NCBI RefSeq assembly: GCF_000375405.1
Contig: NZ_AQWS01000002.1
Location: forward strand, 62,001-126,000
DNA length: 64,000 bases
From: Bacteroides propionicifaciens DSM 19291 = JCM 14649
GTDB lineage: Bacteria; Bacteroidota; Bacteroidia; Bacteroidales; Bacteroidaceae
Reading direction: 5' to 3'
Shown piece by piece: positions 1 through 8,790 of the stretch (positions are counted from its first letter, which is position 1; each line of letters starts with the position of its first letter). The notes under the pieces were generated by a model that made no database searches, was not told where the DNA came from, and saw nothing but the letters and a program-made list of their open reading frames with translations. A program made the position numbers and the translations under genes.

Positions 1-954
1 TGGACTCCACCAAGATGGATGAAGGTGAATAACTTAACAGATCTTAAACCTTTTAACTCTTGGACAGATGGCCAGCTTAATCTTAAATATTACCAAGACT
101 ATGCACTTTACTTCGTGAAATGGGTAAATGCAATGCAAGCAAATGGTATTAATATCTATGGTATTACAGTTCAAAATGAGCCATTAAATAGAGGAAATTC
201 GGCATCTATGTACATGAGCTGGGAAGAGCAAAGAGACTTTATTAAATCGGCTTTAGGGCCTAAGTTCAAAGAGAGTGGATTAGATCAAGTAAAAATATAC
301 CTGTTTGACCACAATTACAACTACGATAACATCAGTTCTGAGCAAGACTACGTGGGTAAAATCTACAAAGACAAAGAGGCTGAAAGCTATGTTGCAGGTG
401 CTGCATTTCATAATTACGGTGGAAATCGTGAAGAGCTTAATCGTGTACACGATAGCTATCCAAATAAAGAGTTAATCTTTACAGAGACCTCAATAGGAGA
501 GTGGAACGATGGTAAAAACCTAAGTAAAAGACTGATGGAAGATATGGCAGAAGTGGCTCTTGGTACTGTTAATAACTGGTGTAAGGCTGTTGTTGTCTGG
601 AACTTGATGTTGGATTCTGAAAAAGGACCTAATAGAGATGGAGGTTGCCAAACTTGTTACGGGGCAGTAACGCTTGATAAAGGAGATTATAAAACCATTA
701 CAAGAAACTCGCACTACTACATCATTGGTCACTTATCATCGGTAGTAAAACCAGATGCTACTCGTATCGGCACAACTGGATACACAGCAGAGGGCGTTAC
801 TTACAGTGCTTTCGACAATAATGATGGTAGTTATGCATTTGTGTTATTGAACAATACAAGCGAAGTTAAAAAAGTAACAGTAAACGACGGTACGAAAAAC
901 TTTACATATACCGTTCCTGCTAAGGCTGTTACTTCTTATCAGTGGAAAAAATAA
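1..954 (+). CDS. GH30 family glycosidase (5' end outside window)
   Basis: C-terminal part of a secreted glycoside hydrolase family 30 enzyme. The frame is open from base 1 (reading WTPPRWMKVNN, the usual GH30 loop), so the Met at base 19 is internal. The acid/base glutamate lies in VQNEP (codon 178-180) and the nucleophile in TETSIGEW (codon 484-486). A C-terminal beta-sandwich ends in SYQWKK. It is followed 12 bases later by a lipoprotein and then two GH3 genes, an order like Bacteroides beta-1,6-glucan loci, so an endo-beta-1,6-glucanase is plausible. Exact specificity is inferred from context only; signal peptide and N-terminal barrel strands are not visible. Confidence 0.9.
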   Translation, partial: WTPPRWMKVNNLTDLKPFNSWTDGQLNLKYYQDYALYFVKWVNAMQANGINIYGITVQNEPLNRGNSASMYMSWEEQRDFIKSALGPKFKESGLDQVKIYLFDHNYNYDNISSEQDYVGKIYKDKEAESYVAGAAFHNYGGNREELNRVHDSYPNKELIFTETSIGEWNDGKNLSKRLMEDMAEVALGTVNNWCKAVVVWNLMLDSEKGPNRDGGCQTCYGAVTLDKGDYKTITRNSHYYIIGHLSSVVKPDATRIGTTGYTAEGVTYSAFDNNDGSYAFVLLNNTSEVKKVTVNDGTKNFTYTVPAKAVTSYQWKK

Positions 955-966
955 AAGATTAGAATT

Positions 967-2301
967 ATGAAAAAACACATATATACCCTTATGGGCTTGT
1001 TTCTTAGCCTGTTCTTATATAGTTGTTCCGACGACGATAAAGGTCCAGGAAACCCTGTAATTACGATCGAATTAGATGCAGTTGAGTTAGAAAATGTGAT
1101 GTTTGGCGATAGCCTATCTTTTAATATAGGTGTTGCTGATGCAGATAATGTACCACTATCTACACTAAAGGCACGTCTGTTTTTCAGTGACGAAATGGTG
1201 TCCGAAACAGTGATACGTACCAAAACATATGACGAATATGAGGGTAAAATATACATTCCATTCTTGAAAGATATTCCGAATGGTACAGCCACTTTGGTCT
1301 TTGTACTACAGAATATTAATCTAGGTATTACAGAGCAAGAGTTTGAATTACCCCTTACCAGACCAGAATATCCTTACTTAACATTGGTTACTGCAGATAA
1401 GGAATATAAATTACTGCCTACTACAAACTATGAGTACGTGGCTGAAGAGAGTTTCCCTAGCAAAGTGCCTGGGTATATTAAAACTCCAACGCTGACAGAT
1501 AGAGGAAATGTGATGACATTTGGCTGGGATGCCGATCAGGTGAAAGAGGAAACTACTAGGCCTATTCCTTTCTCAAATTCTTCTGCGGGAGAGTATAAAA
1601 TATCGTTCAATACACTGACCTACAATGCTGCTCCATTTATTATTGGCTACACCATTAATGGTGAGCCTATGAATAGAGCAGATGAGAACAACTTTAGCAT
1701 CGACCTAAATTTAGAACCAGGAAATGAGGTGGTTGTAGATGGTATAGATGGCTTTGATACTTGGTGGATAGATCAAGACTTCTTCTCGAAAGAAGAGGAT
1801 AAGCTGATTTTTAAACCAATAGAGGGGGAGTACAGAATTACAGCAAACTTTGAACTTGAATACCTACGTGTTGAAGTGCTTGATAACGGTGAATTAGCTA
1901 CGTTACAGCCCGATGGTTCTGGAGCAATCTGGATTATTGGAGACAATATTGGTAAACCTTCTTTGGCAAATACAACAGGATGGAACCCTGGTAATGCAGT
2001 CTGCATGGCTCCAATAGAGAAGGGCAAGTATAGGGTTACACTAGTTGCAGGTAAAAATGTATCCGAAGACTCTATTGACTTCAAGTTCTTCTATCAAAAA
2101 GAGTGGGGAAGTGAGTTTGGTTCGGACGCACTCTCTACAGATAGTGACCTTGTTTTTGTGGGCAATGGCGATAATGGTCGTGACAGTGGTAATTTAGGAA
2201 TTATAGAAGATAAGTCTCTAACTGTGGGTAGTACCTACCAATTTACGGTAGATGTTACTGCAGGATTAGATAAAGTAGTTCTTACGGTAAAAGAGATTTA
2301 G
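967..2301 (+). CDS. SusE/SusF-like surface glycan-binding lipoprotein
   Basis: Outer-membrane lipoprotein of 444 residues. A lipoprotein signal ends in LFLYSC (Cys about residue 20), followed by SDDDKG, an acidic stretch typical of surface-exported Bacteroidota lipoproteins. The rest is predicted beta-rich: N-terminal Ig-like region (about 30-140), middle domains, and a C-terminal region (about 320-444) with IWIIGDNIGKP and a Trp/Phe-rich patch resembling SusE/F-type binding modules. Such proteins hold glycan at the surface for neighbouring hydrolases. It sits between GH30 and GH3 genes, matching the position of surface glycan-binding proteins in beta-glucan loci. The binding role is inferred from layout and signal, not from a visible catalytic motif. 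Confidence 0.8.
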   Translation: MKKHIYTLMGLFLSLFLYSCSDDDKGPGNPVITIELDAVELENVMFGDSLSFNIGVADADNVPLSTLKARLFFSDEMVSETVIRTKTYDEYEGKIYIPFLKDIPNGTATLVFVLQNINLGITEQEFELPLTRPEYPYLTLVTADKEYKLLPTTNYEYVAEESFPSKVPGYIKTPTLTDRGNVMTFGWDADQVKEETTRPIPFSNSSAGEYKISFNTLTYNAAPFIIGYTINGEPMNRADENNFSIDLNLEPGNEVVVDGIDGFDTWWIDQDFFSKEEDKLIFKPIEGEYRITANFELEYLRVEVLDNGELATLQPDGSGAIWIIGDNIGKPSLANTTGWNPGNAVCMAPIEKGKYRVTLVAGKNVSEDSIDFKFFYQKEWGSEFGSDALSTDSDLVFVGNGDNGRDSGNLGIIEDKSLTVGSTYQFTVDVTAGLDKVVLTVKEI

Positions 2302-2315
2302 TATGTGTTAAATTT

Positions 2316-2355
2316 TAGTATGGAGGCTCTGTTTAGGGCCGCCATACTATTTTAA
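2316..2355 (+). terminator. hairpin between lipoprotein and first GH3 gene
   Basis: An 8-bp stem (TAGTATGG with CCATACTA, 2316-2323 and 2342-2349), extended inside by a GC-rich 5-bp stem with one G-T pair, is followed by TTTTA. The short T run suggests a partial terminator that could lower expression of the two downstream GH3 genes relative to the upstream ones. Confidence 0.55.
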
Positions 2356-2391
2356 AGACTTGATGGATAACTCTAATAACGAATATAATTT

Positions 2392-4761
2392 ATGAAAATA
2401 AAACGTTTACTAAGTATAACACTCCTATTGGGTAGTAGTCTTTTAGCTTTTGGCCAACAGACTACGGATGAGAAGGTTGCTAATTTGGTAAAAGAAATGA
2501 CCTTAGAAGAGAAAATAGGTCAGATGAACCAAAATAGTTACTTCGGATTAGATACAAAGCAGATAACAACTTTAGCCGATAAAGAACTTGATGATTGGTT
2601 GCAAAAGTTAGGGCATAACCCAGCCAAGATTCAGAAAATGAGCCATGCCAAAAAGGTTAAGCTAGTTGTCTCTGCTAACGATATGGAGTTTGACAAAGCC
2701 GTACTCGCTCCGATACGTCGTGGCGAAGTGGGTAGTTTACTCAACGTGGTCGATCCTGTTTTGGTTAACCGTATTCAGCGTGCTGCGGTAGAGGATAGCC
2801 GTTTGGGCATCCCTTTAATCATTGCACGTGATGTTATTCATGGATATAAAACAATCTTCCCAATTCCGTTGGGTCAAGCAGCCTCATTTAATCCAGACCT
2901 TGTAGAAGAGGGTGGACAGGTCGCTGCAAAAGAGGCACGTTCGGTTGGTGTACAGTGGACTTTTGCTCCGATGCTAGATATCTCTCGTGACGCACGATGG
3001 GGTAGAATAGCGGAATCTTTCGGTGAAGATCCTTATCTAACCTCTGTTATGGGTGTTGCTATGGTCGATGGTTTTCAGGGAAAAGGGAATTTATCTTCCG
3101 ATGCAGCAATGGCAGCTTGTGTCAAACACTTTGTTGGTTACGGTGCCTCTGAGGGTGGTCGAGACTATAACAGCACCAATATTCCTGCAGCCTTGATGCA
3201 CAATGTCTATCTCTCTCCTTTTGAGACCACTATAAAGAGTGGTGCAGCAACGCTGATGACCTCTTTCAATGATAACGATGGTATTCCCTCTTCAGGGAAT
3301 GGTTATTTATTGGATGAAGTACTTCGTGGAAAATGGGGTTTTAAAGGAGTTGTAGTATCTGACTGGGCCTCTATTGCAGAAATGATTGCCCATGGTTTTT
3401 CTAAAGACACCAAACATGCAGCAGAACTATCAGCCAATGCACTTTTAGACATTGATATGGTCTCTCAAGTTTACCTCAATCATCTACCAGAGTTGGTTAA
3501 AGAAGGCAAGGTTAAAGAGTCTGATATTGATGGTATGGTTACGAATATTTTACGTTTAAAGTTCGATTTAGGTCTATTTGATAACCCCTATGTAGATATC
3601 GAAAAGGCCTCAGTAATGTATGCCGACAGCCATTTAGATGCTGCAGAAAGGGCCGCAGTAGAATCGGCTGTACTCTTGAAAAATGAGGGTAATACGCTCC
3701 CTTTAGCAAAGGGTACTAAAGTAGCAATTATCGGACCAATGGCCGATGCGCCACACGATCAAATGGGTACTTGGGTATTTGATGGAGAGAAAGAGCGTAC
3801 TGTAACTCCTCTAAAAGCTCTTCAGAGCACACATTCGGCTATTAATTATGTTTATGAGCCTGCATTAAGATACTCTAGAGATGAGAATACGAGCCAGTTT
3901 GAAGCAGCAAAAGCAGCAGTTCGTGAGTCGGATGTTGCCGTTGTTTTTGTAGGCGAAGAATCTATCCTCTCGGGCGAGGCACACTCACTCTCTGATATCA
4001 ATCTTATCGGTAAACAATCAGATCTTTTAGCAGCTGTAAAGAGCGTGGGTAAGCCCGTTGTTATGGTTGTTATGGCGGGTAGGCCACTTACCATTGAGCG
4101 GGATTTGGCTCATGCCGATGCCGTGTTGTATAATTTTCATCCAGGTACAATGGGTGGTCCTGCAATCTTAGATTTATTGTTTGGTAAGGAGAATCCAAGT
4201 GGAAAACTCCCTACAACCTTTGTGCGTGAGGTAGGACAAATTCCGATGTACTATAACCACAACAATACGGGCCGTCCTGCTCCTAGTCAGGTTATGACTT
4301 TAAAAGACATTGCACTTGAGGCAGGTCAAACTTCACTAGGAAACACCTCTTTTTATTTAGATTCTGGTCGTGATCCGTTATTCCCATTTGGCTATGGGCT
4401 CTCCTATACCACTTTCAGCTACACTGACTTAAATATCTATCCAAAGGAGTTGGCTAAAGATGGAGTATTGAACGTCTCTGTAACTTTAACCAATAACGGT
4501 AATCGAGATGGTAAAGAGGTGGTTCAGGTCTATGTGAGAGATTTAGTCGGTAGTGTGGTTCGTCCAGTTAAGGAGTTGAAGCGATTTAAGAAAGTGGAAT
4601 TAAAGGCTGGCGAGAGTCGTCAAGTAACCTTTACCATTCCCGCAGAAGAGCTTGGCTTTTACAATGCCAAAGGAGATAAGTTAATCGAATCAGGTGATTT
4701 TAAGATATGGGTTGGTACGGATAGCAGTGCTACACTAGGTACTGATTTTGAAATTAAGTAA
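2392..4761 (+). CDS. bglX: GH3 beta-glucosidase, BglX type, exported
   Basis: Family 3 glycoside hydrolase of 789 residues, the usual BglX length. Signal peptide MKIKRLLSITLLLGSSLLAFG, then the (alpha/beta)8 domain with substrate-binding KH (245-246, KHFVGYGASEGG) and nucleophile Asp324 in VVVSDWASI. The second alpha/beta sandwich domain follows (about 440-640), and a C-terminal fibronectin-III-like domain ends the protein (motif KEVVQVYVRD, about 690-789). It would release glucose from beta-linked oligosaccharides in the periplasm. It lies downstream of GH30 and the binding lipoprotein and 22 bases before a second GH3 gene, which suggests co-transcription. Linkage preference cannot be read from sequence. 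Confidence 0.92.
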   Translation: MKIKRLLSITLLLGSSLLAFGQQTTDEKVANLVKEMTLEEKIGQMNQNSYFGLDTKQITTLADKELDDWLQKLGHNPAKIQKMSHAKKVKLVVSANDMEFDKAVLAPIRRGEVGSLLNVVDPVLVNRIQRAAVEDSRLGIPLIIARDVIHGYKTIFPIPLGQAASFNPDLVEEGGQVAAKEARSVGVQWTFAPMLDISRDARWGRIAESFGEDPYLTSVMGVAMVDGFQGKGNLSSDAAMAACVKHFVGYGASEGGRDYNSTNIPAALMHNVYLSPFETTIKSGAATLMTSFNDNDGIPSSGNGYLLDEVLRGKWGFKGVVVSDWASIAEMIAHGFSKDTKHAAELSANALLDIDMVSQVYLNHLPELVKEGKVKESDIDGMVTNILRLKFDLGLFDNPYVDIEKASVMYADSHLDAAERAAVESAVLLKNEGNTLPLAKGTKVAIIGPMADAPHDQMGTWVFDGEKERTVTPLKALQSTHSAINYVYEPALRYSRDENTSQFEAAKAAVRESDVAVVFVGEESILSGEAHSLSDINLIGKQSDLLAAVKSVGKPVVMVVMAGRPLTIERDLAHADAVLYNFHPGTMGGPAILDLLFGKENPSGKLPTTFVREVGQIPMYYNHNNTGRPAPSQVMTLKDIALEAGQTSLGNTSFYLDSGRDPLFPFGYGLSYTTFSYTDLNIYPKELAKDGVLNVSVTLTNNGNRDGKEVVQVYVRDLVGSVVRPVKELKRFKKVELKAGESRQVTFTIPAEELGFYNAKGDKLIESGDFKIWVGTDSSATLGTDFEIK

Positions 4762-4783
4762 TAGATAAAAAACAGAATTAGAT

Positions 4784-6991
4784 ATGAGAAAAATGCTAAT
4801 GTTAGTGATAAGTTTTCTTGCTGTAAATGCAATGGCTCAGTCGCTACATAGGTTTCCCGATGGCTGGGATAAAGATATGGAGAGTAAAATAGAGCGTGTG
4901 CTAGAGCAGCTTACTTTGCAAGAGAAGGTGGCACTTTGTCACGCTCAGAGTAAATTTAGTTCGGCAGGTGTTCCACGTTTGGGTATTCCAGAAAACTGGA
5001 TGACCGACGGACCTCATGGTATTCGTCCAGAAGTTTTATGGGACGAATGGGATCAGGCAAGCTGGACGAACGATTCGTGTATTGCTTTTCCTGCATTAAC
5101 CTGTTTGGCAGCCACATGGAATGAGCATATGAGCCAAATTTATGGTAAAGCCATTGGTGAAGAAGCTCGATATCGTAATAAAAATGTACTGCTAGGACCA
5201 GGTGTAAACATCTATCGTACACCACTTAATGGACGCAATTTTGAGTACATGGGGGAAGACCCTTTCTTGGCTTCTCGCATGGTCGTTCCTTATATTAAAG
5301 GGGTACAATCTAACGGTGTTGCCGCTTGTGTAAAACACTTTGCACTCAATAATCAGGAGATTAATCGTCATGGTGTAAATGTTATAGTGGACGATCGTAC
5401 GCTATATGAAATTTATCTACCAGCCTTTAAAGCCTCAGTACAAGAGGGTGGTGCGTGGGCCATAATGGGTGCCTATAACAAGTATCGCAATCAATATTGC
5501 TGCCACAACGACTACCTTCTCAATGACATTCTTCGTAAAGAGTGGGGTTTTGATGGTGTTGTTGTCTCTGACTGGGGTGGTGTTATGGATACTCGGGAAG
5601 CTGCTCTTTATGGGCTAGATATGGAGTTCGGAACTTGGACAGACGGGTTAACAGAGGGACTTAGTAATGCGTATGATAGCTATTATCTGGCTCAGCCATT
5701 TTTAAAGATGTTGCAATCTGGCGAGCTCAGTGAAGATGTTGTTAATGAGAAAGCACGTAATATTTTACGTCTTATTTACCGAACAAACTTAAATCCACAT
5801 CGTCCTTTGGGTAGTTTTGGCACAGAAGAGCATGCTCTTGTGGGTCGCCAAATAGCTGAAGAGGGTATTGTACTACTTAAGAATGATAAAAAAACACTGC
5901 CATTCAACATCAGCATTGGCACTCATATTTTAGTAGTGGGTGAGAATGCTATTAAACCGATGACTGTGGGTGGAGGTAGCTCTTCTCTCAAGGCTAAGTA
6001 CGAGGTTTCTCCACTAGACGGAATCAAAGCTCGAGTAGGAGATAATGCTAAAGTAACCTTTGCAAGAGGATATGTAGGTGATGTTTTGACGGTTCAAGAT
6101 GGTCTGAGAAGTAGTACCGACCTATCGGACAATCGTTCTAAAGAGGAGTTAATATCCGAAGCCGTATCGGCAGCAAAAGATGCCGATGTAGTTATCTTTG
6201 TGGGTGGTTTAAACAAGAGTAGTGGTCAGGATAGTGAAAGCAACGACAGAGCTAGTTTAGGTCTGCCTTATGGTCAAGACGATTTGATTGAGGCACTTGT
6301 TAAAGCAAATTCTAATTTGTTGGTGGTAAACATCTCTGGTAATGCTGTGTCTATGCCTTGGGTAAAATCTGTGCCAGCTATTTTACAAGGTTGGTTCTTG
6401 GGTACAGAGGCTGGTAATGCATTGGCTTCGGTTATTTTTGGCGATACTAATCCTAGTGGAAAACTCCCCTTCTCTTTCTATGCACAACTAGATGATAATG
6501 GTGCACACGCCTTGAATGCGTATCCTGGAGGTGATGATGTAGAGTATAAAGAGGGGCTTTTTGTAGGTTACAGATGGTTGGATAAACATAACATCAAACC
6601 ACTATTTAGCTTTGGTCACGGCTTGAGTTATACCTCATTTAGTTTTGGCAAGGCTATTGCTGATAAGAAAACAATGCAGATCGACGATACAATTGAGTTT
6701 AAGGTTTCTGTAAAAAACACAGGTAGTGTTGCTGGTGCCGAAGTTATTCAGCTTTATGTTGAAGATGTTAAATCGTCTCTTCCACGCCCAATAAAAGAGT
6801 TAAAGAGCTTCCGTAAAGTTTGGCTAGAACCAGGCGAAGAGCAGGTTGTATCAATGACTTTAAGCAAAGAGGATCTCTCGTTCTTTGACGATATAAAACA
6901 TGAATGGGTGGCAGAACCTGGTGATTTTATCGCACACATTGGTAACTCTTCTACCAACATAAAGAGTAAAGTTAGGTTCGTGTTAGAGTAA
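4784..6991 (+). CDS. second exported GH3 beta-glucosidase
   Basis: Family 3 glycoside hydrolase of 735 residues with signal peptide MRKMLMLVISFLAVNAMAQ. The barrel domain has KHFALNNQEINRHGVN and nucleophile Asp263 in VVVSDWGGVMD; the alpha/beta sandwich domain has NPSGKLPFSF; the C-terminal fibronectin-III-like domain has EVIQLYVED. It differs clearly from the upstream GH3 (short insert, different substrate-loop sequence), so it is a separate subfamily rather than a recent duplicate. Last gene of the locus, followed by a strong terminator at 7011. Probably cleaves a different linkage or chain length of the same glucan; that is inference. Confidence 0.9.
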   Translation: MRKMLMLVISFLAVNAMAQSLHRFPDGWDKDMESKIERVLEQLTLQEKVALCHAQSKFSSAGVPRLGIPENWMTDGPHGIRPEVLWDEWDQASWTNDSCIAFPALTCLAATWNEHMSQIYGKAIGEEARYRNKNVLLGPGVNIYRTPLNGRNFEYMGEDPFLASRMVVPYIKGVQSNGVAACVKHFALNNQEINRHGVNVIVDDRTLYEIYLPAFKASVQEGGAWAIMGAYNKYRNQYCCHNDYLLNDILRKEWGFDGVVVSDWGGVMDTREAALYGLDMEFGTWTDGLTEGLSNAYDSYYLAQPFLKMLQSGELSEDVVNEKARNILRLIYRTNLNPHRPLGSFGTEEHALVGRQIAEEGIVLLKNDKKTLPFNISIGTHILVVGENAIKPMTVGGGSSSLKAKYEVSPLDGIKARVGDNAKVTFARGYVGDVLTVQDGLRSSTDLSDNRSKEELISEAVSAAKDADVVIFVGGLNKSSGQDSESNDRASLGLPYGQDDLIEALVKANSNLLVVNISGNAVSMPWVKSVPAILQGWFLGTEAGNALASVIFGDTNPSGKLPFSFYAQLDDNGAHALNAYPGGDDVEYKEGLFVGYRWLDKHNIKPLFSFGHGLSYTSFSFGKAIADKKTMQIDDTIEFKVSVKNTGSVAGAEVIQLYVEDVKSSLPRPIKELKSFRKVWLEPGEEQVVSMTLSKEDLSFFDDIKHEWVAEPGDFIAHIGNSSTNIKSKVRFVLE

Positions 6992-7010
6992 AATAATATT
7001 TTGTAATCAT

Positions 7011-7057
7011 AAACTCGTCTTGTAGCTAACTAAGGTAGCTCTAGACGAGTTTTTTTG
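7011..7057 (+). terminator. strong intrinsic terminator of the glycan locus
   Basis: Stem AAACTCGTCT (7011-7020) pairs with AGACGAGTTT (7043-7052), with an inner AGCT/AGCT pairing in the loop, followed by a T run to about 7057. It lies 20 bases after the second GH3 gene. Confidence 0.9.
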
Positions 7058-7122
7058 TTTATGGGGAGTGGTGTTTTGAAAAATTAGCCTTGCTAACTTT
7101 ATCAGCAGAAGTGGTTAAGAGA

Positions 7123-7289
7123 TAAAACCATCTTTATCTTAGTGGAACAAAGGCGAGAGCTAGGAGTTAAGATCAATAGTAGCTAAATGTATGAAACATA
7201 TGGGTTTGAAAAGCAAATTGACACGTAAGTAGAAATAGGCTGCAGATTCTAATCACAAGGAATTCTGTATGATTTTTAAAGCTAGTGTG
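7123..7289 (+). pseudogene. degenerate IS3-type transposase (OrfB) remnant
   Basis: Broken coding remains in two frames. One frame reads VEQRRELGVKIN (from 7142), another reads VAKCMKHMGLKSKLTRK then a stop, then AADSNHKEF after a second stop (about 7179-7265). These match the N-terminal helix-turn-helix-like part of IS3-family OrfB (the usual pattern is VAKYMK..GLKSKL.RKF..TTDSNHK). Frameshift and stops show it is dead. It differs from the N-terminus of the OrfB in the adjacent intact element, so it comes from another, older IS3-group insertion. The new element sits at its 3' end. Confidence 0.75.
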
Positions 7290-7292
7290 TAA

Positions 7293-7325
7293 TGTGACTT
7301 TTCCTGAAAAAGGTAGACACATTTC
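7293..7325 (+). repeat. left terminal inverted repeat of the IS3 element
   Basis: Pairs with 8758-8788. The inner 15 bases are identical and the outer part is about two-thirds identical, which is common for IS3-family ends where transposase binds the inner block. Confidence 0.85.
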
Positions 7326-7342
7326 ATTAATTATAATAATTA

Positions 7343-7717
7343 ATGAAAACAAAGAAGAAGAATAGATATACAGACTTGGAGAGACTGGATATCTTACGTG
7401 ACCACTTTGAGTCAGGATCTAGCCGTATTGGAACAGCAAGAAAATTCAAGTTAGGAACTCCTACTTTGATAAATTCTTGGATAGAGAGGTTTAGCTTTGA
7501 AGAATTAGAATTATCTTCTGACTGTAAATATAGTCAAGATATGAAAAAGAAACCTCAGACTAGTGAGGCTCAAGAGCTCTTGGAAGCAAGAGTAAAAGAG
7601 TTGGAAAAGGCTTTGGCTTATTCAAAATTAGAGACGCTTGCTCTAAACACTCTAATAGATGTAGCTGAGGAGCATGAGGGTATTCGCATCCGAAAAAAAT
7701 CTGGGGCCAAGCAGTAA
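7343..7717 (+). CDS. IS3-family transposase OrfA
   Basis: Protein of 124 residues: N-terminal helix-turn-helix of the transposase_8 type (RYTDLERLDILRDHFESGSS...GTARKFKLGTPTLINSWIERF, first 50 residues or so) that binds the inverted repeats, then a C-terminal coiled-coil/leucine-zipper-like helix (EAQELLEARVKELEKALAYSKLETLALNTLIDVAEE, about 73-107). It starts 50 bases inside the left end. An A7 run at 7693-7699, ten sense codons or fewer before its stop, would let ribosomes slip -1 into OrfB to make the OrfAB transposase. Confidence 0.9.
   Translation: MKTKKKNRYTDLERLDILRDHFESGSSRIGTARKFKLGTPTLINSWIERFSFEELELSSDCKYSQDMKKKPQTSEAQELLEARVKELEKALAYSKLETLALNTLIDVAEEHEGIRIRKKSGAKQ
7693..7699 (+). 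promoter_or_regulatory. A7 slippery site for -1 frameshifting (OrfA to OrfB)
   Basis: In the OrfA frame the bases read cgA AAA AAA, a canonical heptamer. Slipping back one base continues as ATC TGG GGC CAA, the open frame leading into OrfB (KKIWGQAVTVLHKQHG...). OrfB has no good start codon of its own (the first is a TTG), which supports expression by frameshifting. Confidence 0.75.
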
Positions 7718-8499
7718 CAGTACTCCACAAGCAGCATGGCTTGCATATTACAACTGCTTGTGGATTGTTTGGCCACTGTAGACAAGCATATTATCAACTC
7801 AAAACAGATTATTTAGAGAGGTTAACTCGTGAAAAACAACTTATCGTTGCAGCTAAAGAGATTCGATCAGAGGCTCCAGGGGTTGGTTCTGTAAAGCTTC
7901 ACATACAACTCAGGGATATCTTTGGGCAGGACTTCATGATTGGTAGAGATGCCTTTATTGGACTATTGAGAAAGCATGCTTTGGTGTTACCAGCACCCAA
8001 ACCTCGACGAACAACAAACTCAAATCATAGCTTTCGTAAATATAAAAACTTGATTAAAGATCTTAAAATAACTAAGGCTAATGAGTTATGGGTTAGTGAT
8101 ATAACTTACATTGACACGGCGGAAAGTTTTAGCTATCTACACTTAATAACTGATGCATACTCTCGTCGGATAATGGGTTGGAAGTTAGCAAACTCTCTAA
8201 AAGCAGTCCACAGCATAGATGCTCTTAGAATGGCTATCGACTATACTAAAGAAAACTCATTAGAGGGCTTAATCCACCATTCAGATCGAGGAAAACAATA
8301 CTGTAGTACTGATTATGTGAAAGAACTTAATAATTATAATATTAGCATTAGTATGACACAAGACTCTAAACCCACAGATAATGCAATAGCAGAAAGAGTA
8401 AATGGTATTATTAAGCAGGAGCTAATTTACAGGCAGAAGCAGTTTAAAGACTTTAAAGAGCTCAAGACAAAACTGTTTAACTTCACCCGAGTATTATAA
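7699..8499 (+). CDS. IS3-family transposase OrfB, C-terminus frameshifted
   Basis: DDE recombinase of the rve (retroviral integrase) superfamily, entered by -1 frameshifting from OrfA. Order: HTH_21-like N-terminus, then catalytic residues in WVSDITYI, HHSDRGKQY and NAIAERVNGIIKQE, all present. The frame then stops at 8499 after FNFTRVL. The expected C-terminal motif continues in the next frame as YNKRRPHMSLKMQTPDVAH and runs to a stop at 8627-8629. A single extra base near 8488-8492 explains this. Either the copy is mutated, or the base is a sequencing error. Confidence 0.85.
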   Translation: MWGQAVTVLHKQHGLHITTACGLFGHCRQAYYQLKTDYLERLTREKQLIVAAKEIRSEAPGVGSVKLHIQLRDIFGQDFMIGRDAFIGLLRKHALVLPAPKPRRTTNSNHSFRKYKNLIKDLKITKANELWVSDITYIDTAESFSYLHLITDAYSRRIMGWKLANSLKAVHSIDALRMAIDYTKENSLEGLIHHSDRGKQYCSTDYVKELNNYNISISMTQDSKPTDNAIAERVNGIIKQELIYRQKQFKDFKELKTKLFNFTRVL

Positions 8500-8757
8500 C
8501 AAAAGGCGTCCCCATATGAGTTTAAAAATGCAAACTCCAGATGTAGCCCATTTACAAGAGGGCAACCAAGTAAAATTATGGAAGCTAAAGGTATATAAAA
8601 AGAATAGGGCTTACCCTGCACAATACTGAGTGAATTATTTAACTTTAAAAACAAAATGAAAAACTAAGTAGAGTTCCTTTAATGCAGTAGAATCAAATAT
8701 GACTATTTATTCAGTATGCGTATAAAGATTATGTCTACTTAGTTAGTGATTAAACCC

Positions 8758-8788
8758 GAAATGTGTCTACCTATACAAGTATAAGGCA
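8758..8788 (-). repeat. right terminal inverted repeat of the IS3 element
   Basis: Reverse complement of the left end, identical over 15 inner bases. The element ends in CA at 8788 and is followed by the TAA duplication. Confidence 0.85.
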
Positions 8789-8790
8789 TA

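Larger units (their letters stand above)
7293..8788 (+). mobile_element. IS3-family insertion sequence with 3-bp TAA target duplication
   Basis: About 1.5-kb element beginning TG and ending CA, flanked by TAA on both sides (7290-7292 and 8789-8791). The ends form imperfect inverted repeats of about 31-33 bp whose inner 15 bases (AGGTAGACACATTTC, 7311-7325; complement at 8758-8772) are identical. It carries OrfA, an A7 slippery site and OrfB with a DDE triad. The short duplication and two-frame layout fit the IS3 family. OrfB is frameshifted near its end, so the copy may be inactive unless complemented. Confidence 0.9.
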
